DNA of 64,000 nucleotides from Amyelois transitella (GCF_032362555.1 NC_083505.1:8113501-8177500), one strand, 5' to 3'; shown: positions 36,883-49,170, numbered from the stretch's first letter. Notes: generated by a model not told the origin, from the sequence alone. A program made the numbers and translations.

Positions 36883-36945
36883 ACTAGCCTTAAATTACTA
36901 TTTATATTTTAAAATTACAAATCTCTACTTTTACTGACGTCACAT

Positions 36946-37539
36946 CTAATGACGACGATTCTTCGAAACTCCAAAGCGCTGCCAAGGGTTGGTACGTACG
37001 TTAGGATTCCAATTAGGTATGATGACGTCACGATGCGAAGGTTTCCTTACACCTGGTAGCTGTATATCTCGAGTCACTCGAGCGTAAATAGGGAACGGCT
37101 TGGTATCTGTTATCGGGCGTGGTGGTTTTGGAAAGAAAGGCGGTAAAGTAAATTGTTCAGGCAGCCTTATTGACCTTGCGTTTCTCCGGTTGTGTCCGGG
37201 ATGAGTAGCCCCCGTGTCCCGGCTTCCACTTGACGTTGAATGACTTCCTCCACCACGTTTGGCACTAGGAGAATCCAAGCTGCGAGCATATCTCCTATTC
37301 GGATCCAACTTCACGTCATCTGTAAACTGGGGCAGGAATGGATGGTCAGCCGAGCTCGGTGCCCGGTCTATATTGTCTCCTTTGTATAACCATAGTGGCT
37401 CATCGTCACTTGCGGCTCGTACTTTGCGAATCAATATAGGCTTCCTCGGGGGAGGTCTGAACGTAGGTTGAACAAATCGCTGGCAAGAGGATTCTGCAAC
37501 GAGGAACACGCCCAATACAAATAATACAAGCTTCAACAT
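36946..37539 (-). CDS. Leb: Lebocin-type antimicrobial peptide precursor
   Basis: A 197-aa secreted precursor of proline-rich antimicrobial peptides, made in fat body and haemocytes after infection in moths. The start [19 protein letters not shown] gives a clear signal peptide. The mature N-terminus [16 protein letters not shown] is the lebocin hallmark, as is [20 protein letters not shown]. Furin-type RxxR sites are at residues 38-41 (RKVR), 83-86 (RYAR), 119-122 (RNAR) and 154-157 (RVTR), which would give five fragments. One is proline-rich ([11 protein letters not shown]). The C-terminal piece contains [15 protein letters not shown]. The open frame extends 60 codons upstream, but those codons hold the TATA box and no signal peptide, so the inner Met is the start. 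It is a single exon with no neighbour within several kb. Stop TAG is at 36946-36948. Confidence 0.93.
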   Translation of the reverse strand: MLKLVLFVLGVFLVAESSCQRFVQPTFRPPPRKPILIRKVRAASDDEPLWLYKGDNIDRAPSSADHPFLPQFTDDVKLDPNRRYARSLDSPSAKRGGGSHSTSSGSRDTGATHPGHNRRNARSIRLPEQFTLPPFFPKPPRPITDTKPFPIYARVTRDIQLPGVRKPSHRDVIIPNWNPNVRTNPWQRFGVSKNRRH

Positions 37540-37600
37540 CTTGATATTTCTCCTTAGACCACTCCAAATTAACTGTGCTGGAGTTGATAATATGTTAGTA

Positions 37601-37607
37601 TTATATA
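37601..37607 (-). promoter_or_regulatory. Lebocin TATA box with nearby GATA and kB-like words
   Basis: The - strand reads GGTATATAATAC about 62 bp before the ATG, a good TATA box. Within 230 bp upstream are GATA words (for example CTGATAGG near 37611) and two weak kB-like decamers, GGGAATAACC (37667-37676) and GGGACTTTAA (37757-37766). Immune genes in insects usually combine GATA and kB sites. The kB matches here are poor, so only the TATA box is well supported. Confidence 0.6.
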
Positions 37608-37766
37608 CCCTGATAGGAGGAAAACAAGGTACTTTACCGTAATGCGGTGAAATCGGGCCGGAACGCGGGAATAACCTGCGTGCTTCATATTCACCGCGCT
37701 CTTTGTTTACAAAATGCAAAGATAATACTTAACCTCGAGATAAGTTCTTTGGAATAGGGACTTTAA

Positions 37767-39883
37767 CGTGAGTGACTTACTTCAATGAAATGACAATATT
37801 GTAAACATTATTTAAATGAAGTGATATAAATTATATGCATTTCGCAAAATTAGATCACAAAACAACTTATAACGAGTACCTAGACCTTGAAATGAACAGG
37901 AAGTACAGTTACTTATATTTTTATTTTACTCGTTTGCAAGCATTTGTTTTGTAATAAAAAAAATCAGAATTTTTTTAACTATCTATTAAAATAATCGTAT
38001 TTAAGTAATTTATGAAAGCTCATGCGAAAAAGGTCTCTTTCGCAAAACGTCAGTGACTAAAAATAAAAAGTGACTTTCTAAGCAAAATCATTTATTAAAT
38101 TAACTACAGTTATGATATCCTTATATTTGATGATAATTAACGATTTTGCTTTGAAAATTTGTACTTTATGAATACGTAGGCCACAGAGTCTTTTCTGAGT
38201 TAAGTAGGTAGGTACCTACTATAAGTTAAACGTATCTAGTGATTACGTTCTTTATGTAAGTTAGTTTGAGTGAACCGATACTCTTACGGGAAATATTTTC
38301 TCAACTTATAGCTCCGTGCAAAAATATGACCACGGTAGACAGGTTTTTCATCACAATCCATTCCAATCATGGTCAAAAGGCGCACCAAGGGCTTCTCCCC
38401 TAAGGGGTAGGAATGTAACCGGGACTTACGTCAGAAGAAAGAAGAGAGTACCTATCTTACCTATTAACTTCCAATTCGAATTTTATACAAACCTTTACAT
38501 AATATGTAGGTAATCTTACATTTCAAAATGCAACTCAAGTTATAATAAAGTACCTAAGTATTTAAAGTTGGAAATCTAAAAGGCGTCTGGGATATTTTCA
38601 ACAAAAATATCGCTGTTATTCTTTCTCAGATCTTTCGGTACGTGCCCTCGTACTTGGCGGATAGTTTGATTTAAACATAAAGTTTGTATCTGTCGGACCA
38701 AACTGGAGAAAACTTTGCAAGTGAACTCAGCAGATGGAACTAACAAAAAATACTTAACTAGTTAGATAGTTTCTAGGTAGTTACCTAAGTGGGTACTTTC
38801 CCTCGCATCTATTATGTGTCTAACACAAGATCTCATACTTAGATTTCAGATTGTTGTAAGTACACCTGACCATCTAAATTGGAATACCTAATCAATGTAG
38901 GAAGGTAAGTAATTGCCGCCATTTCGGGGAATTCTGCATTGCATGATTGCAGCACCTACACGTCAAAGGGTTTGTCCATATCTGTTAAAGATTTACCTAC
39001 TTAATTAGGATGAGAGTGTTCTTTTTATTTCGTTTATATTTTTTACTACGTATTGGGCCGATTGTTTGATTAATGGGTACTAACTAAAACACTTATTATA
39101 AACAGTAAAAACTAGTCCGGCGGGTCCAGCGGTTCCGGCTTAAATTCCCGTTCCTGTGGGAATTTCTCAAGCCACTAAACATTTCCCTCTATAATATTTA
39201 TATGGATATAGCTCAGCTTATTGTCAGAGTTTAGTTGTCATTGAGATATAACATTTGAAACAATGCACGCCATTGCATAGCATTAGAATGAGTGCTGCAA
39301 ACAAATTCCTGTCGGAGTTGGTAAATATTATATGTATGGATAGAAATAGACCCTTTGTCCTGTTATCTCTATCGAGCATATACCTATATACATATATAAG
39401 TACCCTTAAAAGTATATTTACGGTATTCATTAAACACAGATTCTGTATCTTTAACATCGATGACTTGAGTTGATATTTTAATTATAATCAAATGCAAATG
39501 ATCAGTGTATCTGTGAATTCTACATAAATGGTGAAAGAAATTGAAAAAGAAAACACTAATGAATTGAACAGGTAAGTAGATCTCTATGATGCCGCCCCAC
39601 TCAGAATCGAATCTCCTATATATATACATATTTGTAGAGCATTATATTTTTAGAGGTTCCACTAGTTACTACACCACAGTAGGTATTATATGGATTTTTG
39701 TAAATCAAAATAACACCAAATTCAGACAGAGAGAAAAATAACTTTGTAATACTTATACAGCGGAATGCTTGATTCCAGAAGCAACAGAAGACAGCAAGTC
39801 TAAAATTACCAAGTAAAAATTGACTTATCACTCTGTTATAAATTGGAAACAAATTTTGAAAACTAAATTTGTAAATTTGTAAT
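37767..39883. other. Intergenic DNA, nothing recognised
   Basis: AT-rich DNA. The palindromic word GTAGGTACCTAC occurs near 38210. Open frames at 39224-39473 and 39616-39933 are overlapping chance frames without domains. Confidence 0.5.
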
Positions 39884-40142
39884 GTGCCGTGTGGTTCCCG
39901 GCACCAATACAAAAAAGAATAGGACCACTCCATCTCTTTCCCATGGATGTCATAAAAGGCGACTAAGGGATAGGCTTACAAACTTGGGATTCTTTTTTAG
40001 GCGACAGGCTAGCAACCTGTCACTATTTGAATCTCAATTCTATCATTAAGCCATATAGCTGAACGTGGCCTTTCAGTCTTTTCAAGACTGTTGGCTCTGT
40101 CTACCCCGTAAGGGATATAGACGTGATGATATGTATGTATGT
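39884..40142 (+). repeat. Full copy of the ATGT-tailed repeat family
   Basis: The best-preserved copy. It has head GTGCCGTGTGGTTCCCGGCA, middle CTATTTGAATCTCAATTCTA and AGCTGAACGTGGCCTTTCAG, and an end with CTGTCTACCCCGTAAGGGAT and ATATGTATGTATGTA. Confidence 0.85.
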
Positions 40143-43100
40143 AAATTTAACAAAATTCCCATTGAAAAAATGGGTTACGTACTAATAATGCGTCATAAAT
40201 GCGACGATTGTGGATAAAAAATGTTGCTTTTTATAACATCTTTCTAGCAAAAAATATCTGTAAATGTGAATCTTGTGTAAATCAAACAAGTCAATGCAGT
40301 TTTTGGTTGTTTATTTCTCAGGAAGCAAATGATTCACAGCATTGGTGGGATACAGAGGTCTTACAATACTGGGCCGAAACATTCTCTTACCTGAAGCATT
40401 TGACGATTTTCATTCTTTTTTTTTTCTTTTTTATTAGTAGTACAACAGCTTAGAATACATAAGTACCCAAATATAAAAATGTGGGAAAACAACTTTATAG
40501 ATAGTCGTAAGACATATTTAGTAAAGCGACTTTTTACTTTATCATAAACTACACACCTTACTAAATCACATTTCTAATTATGTCAAAATTATTTATCACA
40601 TTTATAACATTCTGTACAAAGTAAAAAAATATCTTCATACTTCCACTATTAAAAATAAAACGTATGAAGATTGCAACGATAACTTTCATTTACTAACTGT
40701 TGTATTGTTTTCACTTGGTACTAGTATAGTTAGGTACATTTTACTCGTTCACTGGAACTGTACTTGACTAATTATTTAAAAGCGATTATCGCACACACGA
40801 GTTAGTGAGTCCAGTCCACTTCATATCACAATCACAAATACTAAAATGATATGCAGTTACCATGCTATTTTCTTACTTTGACGAGTGGTACCTACAGCGG
40901 TCTATGGATAGGCGTACTTAAACATACAATATTAAGTTACTCTTTCTATGTTTAATCTAAACTTCAACTTGTTTTAAATATCATAATAAACTTGTTAAGA
41001 TATAAATAACACAATAATTACGTTAAAGGACTTACAACCTTCACAAGAAGTGATGAATTCATGTAATTTACAACAGTCCCATCTGTACAATATTCAAGAT
41101 TGGATTAAAATATTTAAGTCTACGAAAGATTTAAATATCATTAAAGGGATGCGGAATATTACCTGTGTAATGGATTCTCGTTTTCATATCAGTTGAAACA
41201 TATTTAGCAAAAGTGTGATCGCATGATATGTTGATAGTAATAATATTATCATAGGTTTAAATTAACAATGCTAAATAAAAAAATGCTATATCAAACATAT
41301 AAGTACAATCAACAAGTATGTCTCTTAATTTAAATGCGTACAAAGGGCATACATTCCAGTAGGTATCATACGCAAGAGGTTTAATATCGGCTACAAATGG
41401 CAAGCTAGGAACAATCGGCCTCGGCGACAGCCCAGCACCCACCCACGCGCGTGACGCATCTGACTCGATTTAAAAAAAACAAACATTTGAATAATTATGC
41501 AAAACAATTATTACAACCTTTCTAATTTGAACTTTTCTCAAAACTGGGACTTTAAAATGCAAGATTGTGATTTGTGACCGTGAGAAACAATCGAATATCA
41601 TCATTACTCTATAGGGACACTCAAATTATTACAAATAAATTTACAAATATACTCAATCTCTAAATATTATCTAATATAAATTGAATATTTACAAATAAGG
41701 CACGTCAGATGTGACGTGACCAAACACTCTCTTACATATCTGTTATTTACAATGACTATATAAACATTAATTTAAGAGCATTGCGTTTTCGTGAGCTTGA
41801 TCAATTTAATCCCTTGTTCAATTAACAGAATAGTTCAAAGGTGAACATACAAACAGTATGTGTTGTCAATTGCTTCAATATTTTCACAGTATGTCAAATA
41901 AATAACTTCTAATTTTCCACTGGAGTAACATTCCTGTTTTAAAATCGTTAAGGCTTCATCAACATTCGGTCAATAAAATATATAGATACAAGTATCAGAA
42001 GCCCAATAAGCTAGTATTAGAAATCAGTCTTGGATCAAAGGAAACAATTCAGTACTCTTTTTGTATAAAATTCGTCATATTCCGATTTTAAACGGCATGT
42101 GGTAAAGGCTCAGTTGTGAAACAGATAAGTTAGAATTTTAGGGAATTCCATGAGCTTTTCCATGACAATTAGTGCCTAGGGTTTATAGTTTACTCGTCAT
42201 AAACCACAAATAACTAATCAAATCGATTATAAAACAGCAGCAGAGTGACACATTCACGACATTTGATTCTACAACTAATACAACATGAGAAAACAAACAT
42301 TTGTATACCGCACACATCTTTATATCAAATTTAATCATGATTGCCCTATTATATTTAAGTCATATGTCGCTTAACGTAATATTCTCTTGAATAAAAAGAG
42401 ATTAACTTGTACTAACGGAGTGTACTAAATGAAGCTGCCGAAATGTGAAGCCTCGGCACTGGCTTTACAGTTTAACAAATCATATATTTTATGTCTAATT
42501 ACTAATTCTTTCCTATCACATAGTCATTGGATGTAAATTTTATTTTATCGATTGTAATTTTTTCTACCAATTAATTCCAATATGGCACATAATACTAAAA
42601 TGTAAACGTATGTCAAATGGGCAACAATGTTATTTTATAAAAATAGAAATGAAAAAATGGTATGTTTTAAGAATCTCCTGTAACATTCTATTTTTTCTCC
42701 AATCAGAAATTTATATTGATTGAATTTAAAAACTTGTGAAACTAATGTACATGCGATCTCTATTATTTTTATTTTTTGTAGTATTTTATAATTCATTGCT
42801 TATCATAATATTTAAGAAGGTTAAGCTATCTAATGTATATGTTCGAAAACATGTCTTAAATATTAATAATGTGTTTTCATGCAGACGCTGAGAAACATTT
42901 CCAATATCTACCAATTGCATATTCCGATATTTTACTGTTTGCCTATACCTAAAATCTGCTGCTGTAAATGTCAAATAAAAATGGAATTCCCTCCAAATTC
43001 TCAATACATAACAGCTAGCAGTTATTAAATGTTTAATGATAACTGCACTTTCAATTTTATTTTGTAGTTATATTGCCTAAAAAGGATAATCCACAAGATT

Positions 43101-44310
43101 TTTCATACAACTCATAATATATTAATTGAGATAACAGTTAGTTAATTTTATATGTATATATATAATGTACCTAGGGCCATACTTTCTCCAAATAAACATA
43201 AATACAGAATAAAATATATTCGTTTCAGGCACTAAATTTAAAATGTTGTTCTAAACACTCCTTTTGATTATCGAAAAGAGAAGCAAAACGGCTCTTGGTG
43301 CAATTTGGACCAAGCGAACCTGAGGCTTAGTCTGCAACCCGCTCCAGGGGATCTATTTAAGAACATTGATGAGACCAATATTATTATTTATCTCTCTTTC
43401 CAGGATTAAATGAGAGGGAAGATGAGACACATACCTTATCAACGTCTATTGAATAAAACCCCCCAAGTAGAGCTCGAAACCCTGCTCGTTCAACCAAAAT
43501 ACAGCAGTTTTACATACTTCAGCTCATTTATCGTTTAACAGCGAAGCAGACGCCTGTGTAGTGAACGTAGAACAATCGACGTAGTTAAATAAGCTATTTT
43601 TCATTCCTACTATAAGTTTGATCAAGGTACCAGAATTCACCCTTGAACATTTCCAAATTCTTTGGCATGCTCCCCCTTTTTCTAACGTTTCGAAAATCAC
43701 AGACACGCTCAATATTCTCTCACGAATATTTCGATATTTCCAGACACTCTGATAATAGTTGCAAACTTTCTCTCAACACTGAAACTATCACTCAACTCTC
43801 TAAATGCTATTTATCTCTGCTATTCTCTCTAAAAATATCTAATACTCACTCAACACACCGATACCATCTTTCGACACTTCGATAATGGGAAATACTAGTA
43901 TACATAGTTTTGATTATCATATTAGTTTTAGACCTTTTTGTGACCACATTCTACTGAAACTTAATTTTAAAATTACTTTGAGTGCTAACCCGTACGAATG
44001 CTCCAGCATAAGGGTTAGCTGTGCTGTGCGAATAAATTTGAAATTAGCCTTATTGATTTGAAACCAAGAAAGACAAATCGGAATGTTATAATATAAGAGA
44101 AAAATGAAAGTGCAATTACTCTTAAACATAACAAATTAAAAATCACTGCTGTAATAAGTTAGTCCCAGAAGCGCACATAATATTAACGTCATAGGTCTGT
44201 CGCATCCGATCTATGATCAGAAATGTCAATTCTTCCGTCTACTGTACAACGCGACACCGATCTCCCGCGTACTCGGGTCATTATGTACAATTTGAGACCC
44301 GACACTTTGG
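40143..44310. other. Intergenic DNA, nothing recognised
   Basis: A 4.2-kb AT-rich stretch. No open frame here has a recognisable domain. A small GC-richer patch (41400-41460) has no coding sign that I can support. Confidence 0.5.
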
Positions 44311-44312
44311 TA

Positions 44313-45644
44313 GGGGAGCGGGGGGCTAGTTGTAACATTTTTTTGTTTCTTGGCTATAAACGCTTACTTGTTTGGTATTTAGGAAATCTAACAGTACTAT
44401 TCTAATGAAAAACTATTCAACTAATGATTCCAAATAAAATTTTGATCAATCCTGTAAAGACTTCTTGTAGAAACGGCTTTAAAAAAAAACTGACGAGTGT
44501 TACAACTTACCCCGCGATAGGGGCTAGTTGTAACAGGCTTGGGGTAAATTGTAACGTTAGGAATTAAAAACTAGTTTCATATTTTATAACGATTTATTTG
44601 GCATAAAAACATAACCCACACTTCTCTAAACCTATTTGGTTCAGACTTTTAAGTTAAATTATTATTTCAACAGAAAAATATTTCAAACATGATTTCTTAC
44701 TACAGCCATAATAATCTTAACTACTTCAGTAATCTGAATTTTGATTCATTTATCGTATTTAGCATTATAAATCTTCGGCATGTTATAACAAACTTAAACT
44801 GCTTAGCTTTATTCTTAATCTAATAGAAAATATTAAAAAAATTACAAAAACATGTTCTTTCTTAAGTAAGTAATCAACCTTTTGATTGACGTAGGTAAAA
44901 TATGGAATCTATGGTCTTATTTTAGATGGGGAGAACATGTAAGCAAGTACTCAGCTATTTTAGCTTCTTCTTCCTCTTTAAAACCAATCTGGGTTTGACT
45001 AGCCGACTGATAAAGATTGGTTACTCTTCTTCTTTTTCACATATCTATATAGCGATACATGACATAAATTTAAACGTTTTGCAGCTTTTCGTACACTGGT
45101 TTTATTTTTCAATACTACAGCAGAAGCCAATTCGTGGCTTTGGGAAGCACCTTCAGTTTTTCTTTTGTTGTTTCTCATTCTGAAATAGATAGAACCAATG
45201 AAGTTCAACAAAAAGTATTCAAAACATGAAAATAATAACTTGTTACAACTTGCCCCGTAAAAGTGTTACAACATACCCCACGGCAAGGTTTTTTGAAATA
45301 AAATCTATTTAAAAAATTGGCGCTTACTTGAAATATAAATACAATTACTATGATCACACTAAACAAATGATAAATGTATCTGTATAAATCAACAACTGCT
45401 AAACAATTGTATGTCTAAGATAATCAATATTGTGCAAACAAAAAAAAATCCATTACCTGGCTTCATCGGAGCGCCTGCACAGCACCGCTTCCTGCGCCGT
45501 CTGGTGGGATACTGATTGCACTTTTATGATAGAATGGGTATTAAATAGGAGGTAAAGTTGGAAATCAAGAGTATATTCTTCCATTATGTAGGTAAAAAAT
45601 CCATGTTACTACTTACCCCTGTTACATCTAGCCCCTCGCTCCCC
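44313..45644 (-). mobile_element. pogo-like DNA transposon, decayed or non-autonomous
   Basis: The left end GGGGAGCGGGGGGCTAGTTG and the reverse complement of the right end, GGGGAGCGAGGGGCTAGATG, are 25-bp inverted repeats differing at two positions. Both are flanked by TA, the target duplication of the Tc1/mariner/pogo group. Subterminal copies of the end motif lie at 44499-44513, 44520-44535, 44541-44555, 45241-45256 and 45264-45279 (TGTTACAACTTGCCCC type) and are likely transposase binding sites. Only a psq-type helix-turn-helix frame remains; no DDE domain is visible. The element sits in the 3' region of the zinc-knuckle gene. Confidence 0.85.
44999..45178 (-). pseudogene. HTH_psq DNA-binding remnant of a pogo-type transposase
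   Basis: From the Met at 45178 (MRNNKRKTEGASQSHELASA) the frame runs 59 codons, including SVRKAAKRLNLCHVSLYRYV and KKKK, then stops. This is the N-terminal pipsqueak-type helix-turn-helix of pogo/Tigger transposases (KRKT... S.R.AAKR... L.RYV). The catalytic DDE part is absent downstream, so the copy cannot encode a full transposase. A splice out of the KKKK region (GTAACC) is possible but unproven. Confidence 0.75.
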
Positions 45645-45646
45645 TA

Positions 45647-45711
45647 CTAATGGACAGAGGTGGCGACGGTCGCTAGCTGCGCGGCGCGGCGGGCGACGCG
45701 GCCCGCGAGCG
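45647..45711 (-). other. 3' UTR start of the zinc-knuckle gene
   Basis: A short GC-rich segment between the stop codon (45712-45714) and the pogo-like element. No poly-A signal lies inside it. Transcripts therefore presumably continue into the transposon, where - strand AATAAA words occur (for example near 44591 and 44808). Confidence 0.5.
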
Positions 45712-46233
45712 CTACTTGTCGGCCGGCTCGGGCGGCGCGCCGAAGTCCAGCTGGTAGCCGCCCGCGCGCGTCATCTCCTCCATGCTGGGCTCCTTGCACT
45801 CGTGGCCCGCGTGCCCCGCCGCGCCGCAGTTCCAGCACGACAGCTTGGGCGGCGCGTACAGCACGGGCACGAAGCCGGGGAACTGCGGCGTGCCGTACGG
45901 CGGCGGCTCGCCGTTGGCGAAGGGCGGCGGAGGCGGGCGGTAGGCGGGCGGCGGGCCGGGGTAGTAGGGGCGCGGGTAGGGCACGAAGGGCAGCGGCGGC
46001 GGCGGCGCGCTGGGCGTGGCGCGGCGCGGTTGCGGCGCGGGCGTGCCGGGCGGCGACGACGCGGCGCTGGACCCGCTCTCGGACGAGGAGCGCGCGGGCG
46101 GACAGAAGGCGCCGGAGCGCTTCCGCACGCCGTTGAGCTTCTCCAGCGAGCGATACTGGTGCACAGCACTTAACTCGCGTAACCTCTCGTCGCCGATGTT
46201 GTGCCTCCTTTGAAGCCTGTCGACGTTTTCCAT
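45712..46233 (-). CDS. ZCCHC2/ZCCHC14-like protein, exon 4 (zinc knuckle, C-terminus)
   Basis: The last exon encodes 173 residues and stop TAG, entered in phase 0 through an acceptor reading ACAATCTACAG. It begins MENVDRLQRRHNIGDERLRE. A very Pro/Ser/Ala-rich stretch follows (PPGTPAPQPRR, YPGPPPAYRPPPPPF), then a CCHC zinc knuckle with Cys477, Cys480, His485 and Cys490 (CWNCGAAGHAGHEC), and the tail CKEPSMEEMTRAGGYQLDFG. This knuckle and EPSM tail are typical of ZCCHC14/ZCCHC2, which I know as RNA-linked proteins. The insect protein's role is not known to me. The exon is extremely GC-rich compared with its surroundings. Confidence 0.88.
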   Translation of the reverse strand: MENVDRLQRRHNIGDERLRELSAVHQYRSLEKLNGVRKRSGAFCPPARSSSESGSSAASSPPGTPAPQPRRATPSAPPPPLPFVPYPRPYYPGPPPAYRPPPPPFANGEPPPYGTPQFPGFVPVLYAPPKLSCWNCGAAGHAGHECKEPSMEEMTRAGGYQLDFGAPPEPADK

Positions 46234-47868
46234 CTGTAGATTGTAAAACAAATTTGAAAACTCTTTGAATTCTTATGACTACTCCTACTCATTTGGTAAC
46301 CATCACTCAAGCTGTTTTACTTAAAATTGTAGTTGCTCTGACCCATGACTCCATTCAAGTTAGGTTAGAAGGGTGTTGCACTGGTCCCAGGTTCCGGAGA
46401 GAATACAAGCAGTATAAATACAATAAGGATGAAGACATCGTTTAACACGTAGTGTACTACTGCCTTAAATGACCTGAACTAATAATGTTCATTTCCTTGC
46501 TCACAATGTTAAAGTACTACATATTTTATGCTTTTATTTATATACTTTTGATTTTTCTTTAATAATTTAAAAATTATTTTATAAAATGCATCACATATTA
46601 GCATGCATCAATTTAGAATTTTCTCGTTTTGATATTCTTTTTTTATTTTGAATATTTTATTATTATATATCCTTTTTGTTATTAAGCTACTTTTGTAAAA
46701 AAATATATATATCAAGACAGATACACTTATTTGTAGTCATAGACTTATAAATTGACTGAGACAAGGCAATAATTTATACAATGCTATGTTCTTGAAATAT
46801 ATGTGCAAGTGTATAAGTGTAAACACTTGTGTCCATATTATGACATATGGTTTGTAAACAGACGAATCTTGGAACAATATTCGAAACAAAAAATAAAAAA
46901 GGAAATAAAAGTTCAATAAATTAGTTATCATGTTAGTTGGATAACCAAAACCAGATAGATAAGCATGTGCTTCACCCCTAGGAAAATATTCAGGAAGACG
47001 AAAACACACAAATTAAGACGACTACATTAGCTATTGAGACTTTCATAATGCGTCGTGTAGACGATTCACTGCATTGATTCTTTTCAAAAAAAATATATGT
47101 TATTCTAGGGGACGTGTGTTAGAAAACTACTAATCTCAAAATATAATATCAATATTTTGACTCGATAGCAAAATATCACAAATGAAGATCTAAAAATAAC
47201 TTCCAATGAGTAGAACATTGTAAAACCTTATGTATCAAACAATTAACTAGCGTTTGTTTTTTTGATAAAAAAGTCTATTTAAATTAACGTGACGTACCTA
47301 CCTATACACGTATTGCCTACGTACCTACTATGTTACAGGAAAAGAAAAAATGAAAATATCAATGTACTTGATTCAGATCCGGCCGTACCTACTTTACATT
47401 TTGTATACTTATCAACAGTACGAATTACATTCATATTTATAACAACAAAGAGTTATTAAATTATATTTTTTTATTTGAAGTAAGTATTTGTTGTTATAGT
47501 GGCAAAGGATAGGTGCATCATATGTTAAAATTTCAGCTCTCTTCTTTTACAATATTTTTTAAACTCGAAATAAGGCATTAAGATATAAAGTTATTGTTTT
47601 CCAAGTTTTAAAAATGTTTAATGCGTATGGTTTTGTTATAGATTGGAAATAGTTGTTCCAAATTTTAAAACATCTTTGGCCACAGATCAACGGCGATTTC
47701 ACTAATGTTGATGAAATACAAATTCATCTAAAATTTAATAAATAGCTACATCGAGCACAGAGTTCAATATTTTTTGAGCTGTCATCTTTTCTTCTAATAG
47801 CAATGTTTGTTTTTCCTGAAATCTACATTAACGGATTAGGATGGAACTTAAAAGATTAATTTAGCTTA

Positions 47869-48108
47869 TCTTATATATAAAATTCTCGTGTCACAATGTT
47901 CGTTGCCGTACTCCTCCGAAACGGCTTGACCGATTCTCATGAAATTTGTGAGCATATTGAGTAGGTCTAAGAATCGGCCAACATCTATTTTTCATACCCC
48001 TTAGTGATAAGGGTTGTCCACCCTTAACATTTTTTTTAAACAAGAAATCACAATCACATGATTATTTACCTATAAGTATGGCAAAACAACGTTTGCCGGG
48101 ACAGTTAG
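47869..48108 (+). mobile_element. Helitron-like element, family C
   Basis: It starts TCTTATATATAAAATTCTCG after a host A, contains CGGCTTGACCGATTCTCATG and AAGAATCGGCCAACATC, and ends TTTGCCGGGACAGTTAG before a host T (CTAG altered to TTAG). No protein is encoded. Confidence 0.7.
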
Positions 48109-48119
48109 TAATGCATAAT

Positions 48120-48360
48120 GCTGGTACTGGAAATTCCAATATGCCGTGTAATGGCCGTGCAGAGTTGTGTCGCATCCTTTCCGCTTTACTTTTACGCACA
48201 ACACATTCAAACGTCTTTCATCCATCATCTGACATATTTCTTTAATCTTATCCTTCATTCCTCCTCTTACATTCATCGTCGCAAATTAAAGCAGCTTTCA
48301 GCAGGTCTCATACCGCTCCCGTCGGAAGAGAAAAGGAGAACGACACGTGATGTGATGCGT
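48120..48360 (-). pseudogene. LINE endonuclease fragment
   Basis: The - strand frame starting at 48276 reads MNVRGGMKDKIKEICQMMDE, RRLNVLCVKVKRKGCDTTLH and GHYTAYW. This resembles the start of the AP-endonuclease domain of RTE-type non-LTR retrotransposons (NVR...K..E.C..MD...LDVLCV.E...KG). It ends abruptly beside the Helitron-like element and is a dead fragment. Confidence 0.65.
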
Positions 48361-48479
48361 TAACAATTGCCGCCATTTCTCTATCCTTTAATTTGAAATC
48401 ATGCGATATAAACCACTTAGGCAATTTCTTATTTAAAAAAACGATTTGGTTAATTTCTTTGAAATAAACATTTATATGA

Positions 48480-48660
48480 CTAGCTGTGCCCGCGACTCCG
48501 TCCGCGTGGAATAACTATTTTGGGTATCATTGAAGTCCTCAAGGGTGAATAATTTTCCCCGTTTTTTTCATATTATCCATTATTTCTTCGCTCCTAATAG
48601 TTGAAGCATGATGGATGATATAAAGCCTTCCTCGGTAAATGGTTTATCAACACAAAAATA
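48480..48660 (-). mobile_element. Helitron-like element, family A, reverse, truncated
   Basis: Plus-strand CTAGCTGTGCCCGCGACTCC after a host A is the reverse complement of the family-A 3' end. It then matches the 49570-49831 copy in reverse (AATTTTCCCCGTTTTTTTCA, CATTATTTCTTCGCTCC). Confidence 0.75.
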
Positions 48661-49170
48661 ATTTTTCAATTTGAACCAGGAGTTCCTGAGATTAGCGCGT
48701 TCAGGCAAACAAACTCTATAATATCAGTATAGATACAGATACCTAAGATACTTTTACCGATTTTTATTTTCAATTTATAAATAAAAAGATTTCGAAGAAA
48801 TCTGAATTGTCTTTCACAACTGGTGTTGTGGTCACAAGTGTTGTTGATAGATGGCGTTAAAGTCGATACTGTCAATGTGTGCTTCCGTCTCTAATTTAAC
48901 TTAACTGATGTAAGTCCCTTAATGATTGCTTGCATTAACAATTAACAAAATAAAATAGGTACTGCATTGATGTCAATTTCAATAACATAAAAAAATGCTG
49001 CCTTAGGATCTACACATAATGCAAAGCCAATTTTGAAAATGAAAGTACCTATATGTTGCAACCAAGTGGTTAAAATAGATAATACAAACATATCCATTCC
49101 CAAGCGAACAACAATACACTTTTTTCAAATATTTCTATCTTTCAACAAAATAGTAAATAAAAAATCTAAC

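Larger units (their letters stand above)
46234..49170. other. Intron 3 of the zinc-knuckle gene, repeat-rich
   Basis: A 2.9-kb intron with two Helitron-like elements (47869-48108 and 48480-48660) and a LINE endonuclease fragment (48120-48360), all listed separately. 46260-47860 is plain AT-rich sequence. Confidence 0.7.

Noticed and set aside
37540-37719. 60-codon upstream extension of the lebocin frame
   Set aside because: It would bury the signal peptide and runs over the TATA box. The inner Met gives a normal secreted precursor.
45660-46213. Long Arg/Ala-rich open frames on the + strand and a second - strand frame over the GC-rich exon
   Set aside because: They are shadows of the zinc-knuckle exon created by high GC content. 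Only the 45712-46233 - strand frame has a conserved domain and matching splice phases.
48118-48363. 81-aa + strand frame
   Set aside because: It is antisense to the LINE endonuclease fragment, which has the recognisable motif.
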